From positions 1 through 6,919 of the forward strand of contig JAAEZV010000083.1 of NCBI GenBank assembly GCA_018222695.1: DNA of 6,919 nt, written 5' to 3'. This DNA is from Gammaproteobacteria bacterium. Its GTDB lineage: Bacteria; Pseudomonadota; Gammaproteobacteria; Pseudomonadales; Halieaceae. A model generated the notes under the pieces. The model was given only the letters and a program-made list of their open reading frames with translations, ran no database searches and was not told the DNA's origin. Positions 6,065 through 6,919 of the stretch are shown in pieces. Numbering within the stretch: position 1 is the first letter of the stretch; each line of letters opens with the position of its first letter. The position numbers and the translations under genes were made by a program.

Positions 6065-6859
6065 ATGAGTGATTACGAAACGATTTTGATCGAGCGCGAG
6101 GGCCGTGTTGCGCGGGTGTCTTTCAACCGACCGGATAAGCTCAATAGCTTCAACGGGACGTTGCGTAGAGAGTTTCTGCGCGCCGCGCAGGAGGTCAATG
6201 CTGATAAGGATATCTGGGTGGTGGTGTTGACGGGCGCGGGCAGGGCATTCGGTGCCGGTGCTGATCTGTCCGACACCTCGGAGCCTATGCCCAAAGGCGG
6301 AGAGGGTGTTGAAGATCAGTTGAACGCCGAGTACAAACCGGGCGTACTTGCGATCCATCATGCACGCAAACCCTGGATCGCCGCGGTCAACGGCCCTTGC
6401 GCCGGTATCTCTTATTCCTACGCTATGGCATGCGATTTGATGGTCATGGCGGAGAGCGCCTACCTCTTTCAGCCGTTCGTCGGTATCGGCTTGGTCCCAG
6501 ATGGCGGCGCCACCTGGCTTCTGCCGAGCTTTGTGGGTGCCAAACGTGCCTTTGAGCTGATGGCGTTTGGGGAAAAGCTGGGCGCCGAAAAGGCGGTGGA
6601 GTGGGGGTTGGCTAATCGCGTGCTGCCAGACGACGACTTCGCCGGACACGCTATGACATATGCGCAAGAACTCGCCGGCAGGTCACCCTTGGGGCTCCGC
6701 TATGCAAAAGAGGCGCTCGCCTTTGGCGCATCACACAACTTGGGGGATACCATTTCCAAAGAGGCGGCTCTACAGGCATTCTGTATTGGCAGCGATGATT
6801 CGAAAGAGGCGATCAGGGCTTTTTTCGAAAAGCGCCAGCCAGATTGGCAAGGCAAATAG
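6065..6859 (+). CDS. Enoyl-CoA hydratase/isomerase (crotonase fold), PaaG/ECI-like
   Basis: The 264-residue protein has the crotonase fold: NRPDKLNSFN at 21-30, the oxyanion-loop motif AFGAGADL at 61-68, GPCAGISYSYA at 110-120, and a C-terminal segment ending in AFFEKRQPDW. The two classical hydratase glutamates (E144 and E164 of rat mitochondrial enoyl-CoA hydratase) align without gaps to S118 and F138, so plain hydration by the textbook mechanism is doubtful. GIGLVPDGGATWLLP at 140-154 is the pattern of PaaG-like isomerases; D146 in it is a candidate acid. It may shift a double bond or act on an unusual enoyl-CoA. GGAG eight bases upstream and an in-frame TGA at 6059-6061 fix the start. It is the last gene of the operon visible here. 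Confidence 0.88.
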   Translation: MSDYETILIEREGRVARVSFNRPDKLNSFNGTLRREFLRAAQEVNADKDIWVVVLTGAGRAFGAGADLSDTSEPMPKGGEGVEDQLNAEYKPGVLAIHHARKPWIAAVNGPCAGISYSYAMACDLMVMAESAYLFQPFVGIGLVPDGGATWLLPSFVGAKRAFELMAFGEKLGAEKAVEWGLANRVLPDDDFAGHAMTYAQELAGRSPLGLRYAKEALAFGASHNLGDTISKEAALQAFCIGSDDSKEAIRAFFEKRQPDWQGK

Positions 6860-6919
6860 CGACGCCGTGTCGGCCTGAGCGCGCAGGCACCAAGGTCGGC
6901 GCTGGCGGCATGCATGGGG
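6860..6919. other. Downstream 60 bases, no gene recognised
   Basis: A small GCCTG/CAGGC hairpin with a six-base loop lies at 6873-6888, but there is no T-run after it, so it is not called a terminator. Two ATGs near the right edge (6910 and 6914) could begin a further gene, but no clear ribosome site precedes them and the frames are cut off. The operon may continue beyond the window. Confidence 0.5.

Noticed and set aside
5861..6667. 268-codon minus-strand frame across the racemase and crotonase genes
   Set aside because: It is antisense to two well-supported genes and its translation shows no family motif; typical of GC-rich shadow frames.
6873..6888. GCCTG/CAGGC hairpin after the crotonase as an operon terminator
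   Set aside because: No T-run follows and the stem is short.

Overview
The window (about 57-58% GC by eye) is a tightly packed stretch of bacterial chromosome devoted to acyl-CoA metabolism. Base composition, gene order and protein types resemble an aerobic, lipid-degrading gammaproteobacterium, possibly of the marine or freshwater OMG kind. That placement is inferred from general family knowledge; no rRNA or other taxonomic marker is present. No tRNA, rRNA, CRISPR array, integrase, transposase or phage gene was seen.

Layout: (1) bases 1-494, plus strand, hold the 3' part of a patatin-like lipase of the DUF3336 type, cut by the left edge. (2) A 29-base convergent gap follows. (3) Bases 524-1540, minus strand, encode an aminoglycoside-phosphotransferase-fold (APH) kinase of the kind linked to acyl-CoA dehydrogenases (ACAD10/11 N-domain, LvaA-like). 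(4) Bases 1541-1752 form a divergent intergenic region with a clear 25-bp dyad and a perfect TTGACA. (5) Bases 1753-6859, plus strand, are a probable operon: acyl-CoA ligase, a 255-base gap, LCAD/IVD-type acyl-CoA dehydrogenase, alpha-methylacyl-CoA racemase, and a crotonase-fold isomerase/hydratase. (6) The last 60 bases are non-coding as far as visible.

How the genes fit together: the ligase activates a carboxylic acid to its CoA thioester, the racemase sets the configuration of a 2-methyl centre, the dehydrogenase introduces the alpha-beta double bond, and the crotonase hydrates or isomerises it. This set matches beta-oxidation of a methyl-branched acid such as an isoprenoid or sterol side chain. 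Alternatively, the divergent kinase with the ligase and dehydrogenase recalls the 4-hydroxyacyl-CoA phosphorylation route (levulinate lva genes, ACAD10/11). The sequence alone does not settle the substrate. The upstream lipase could release fatty acids, but it converges on the kinase gene and need not belong to the pathway.

The points most worth a second look are the dyad in the divergent control region, a decayed coding fragment between the ligase and dehydrogenase genes, relocated or missing catalytic acids in the dehydrogenase and crotonase, and the possible split ACAD10/11-like kinase and dehydrogenase pair.
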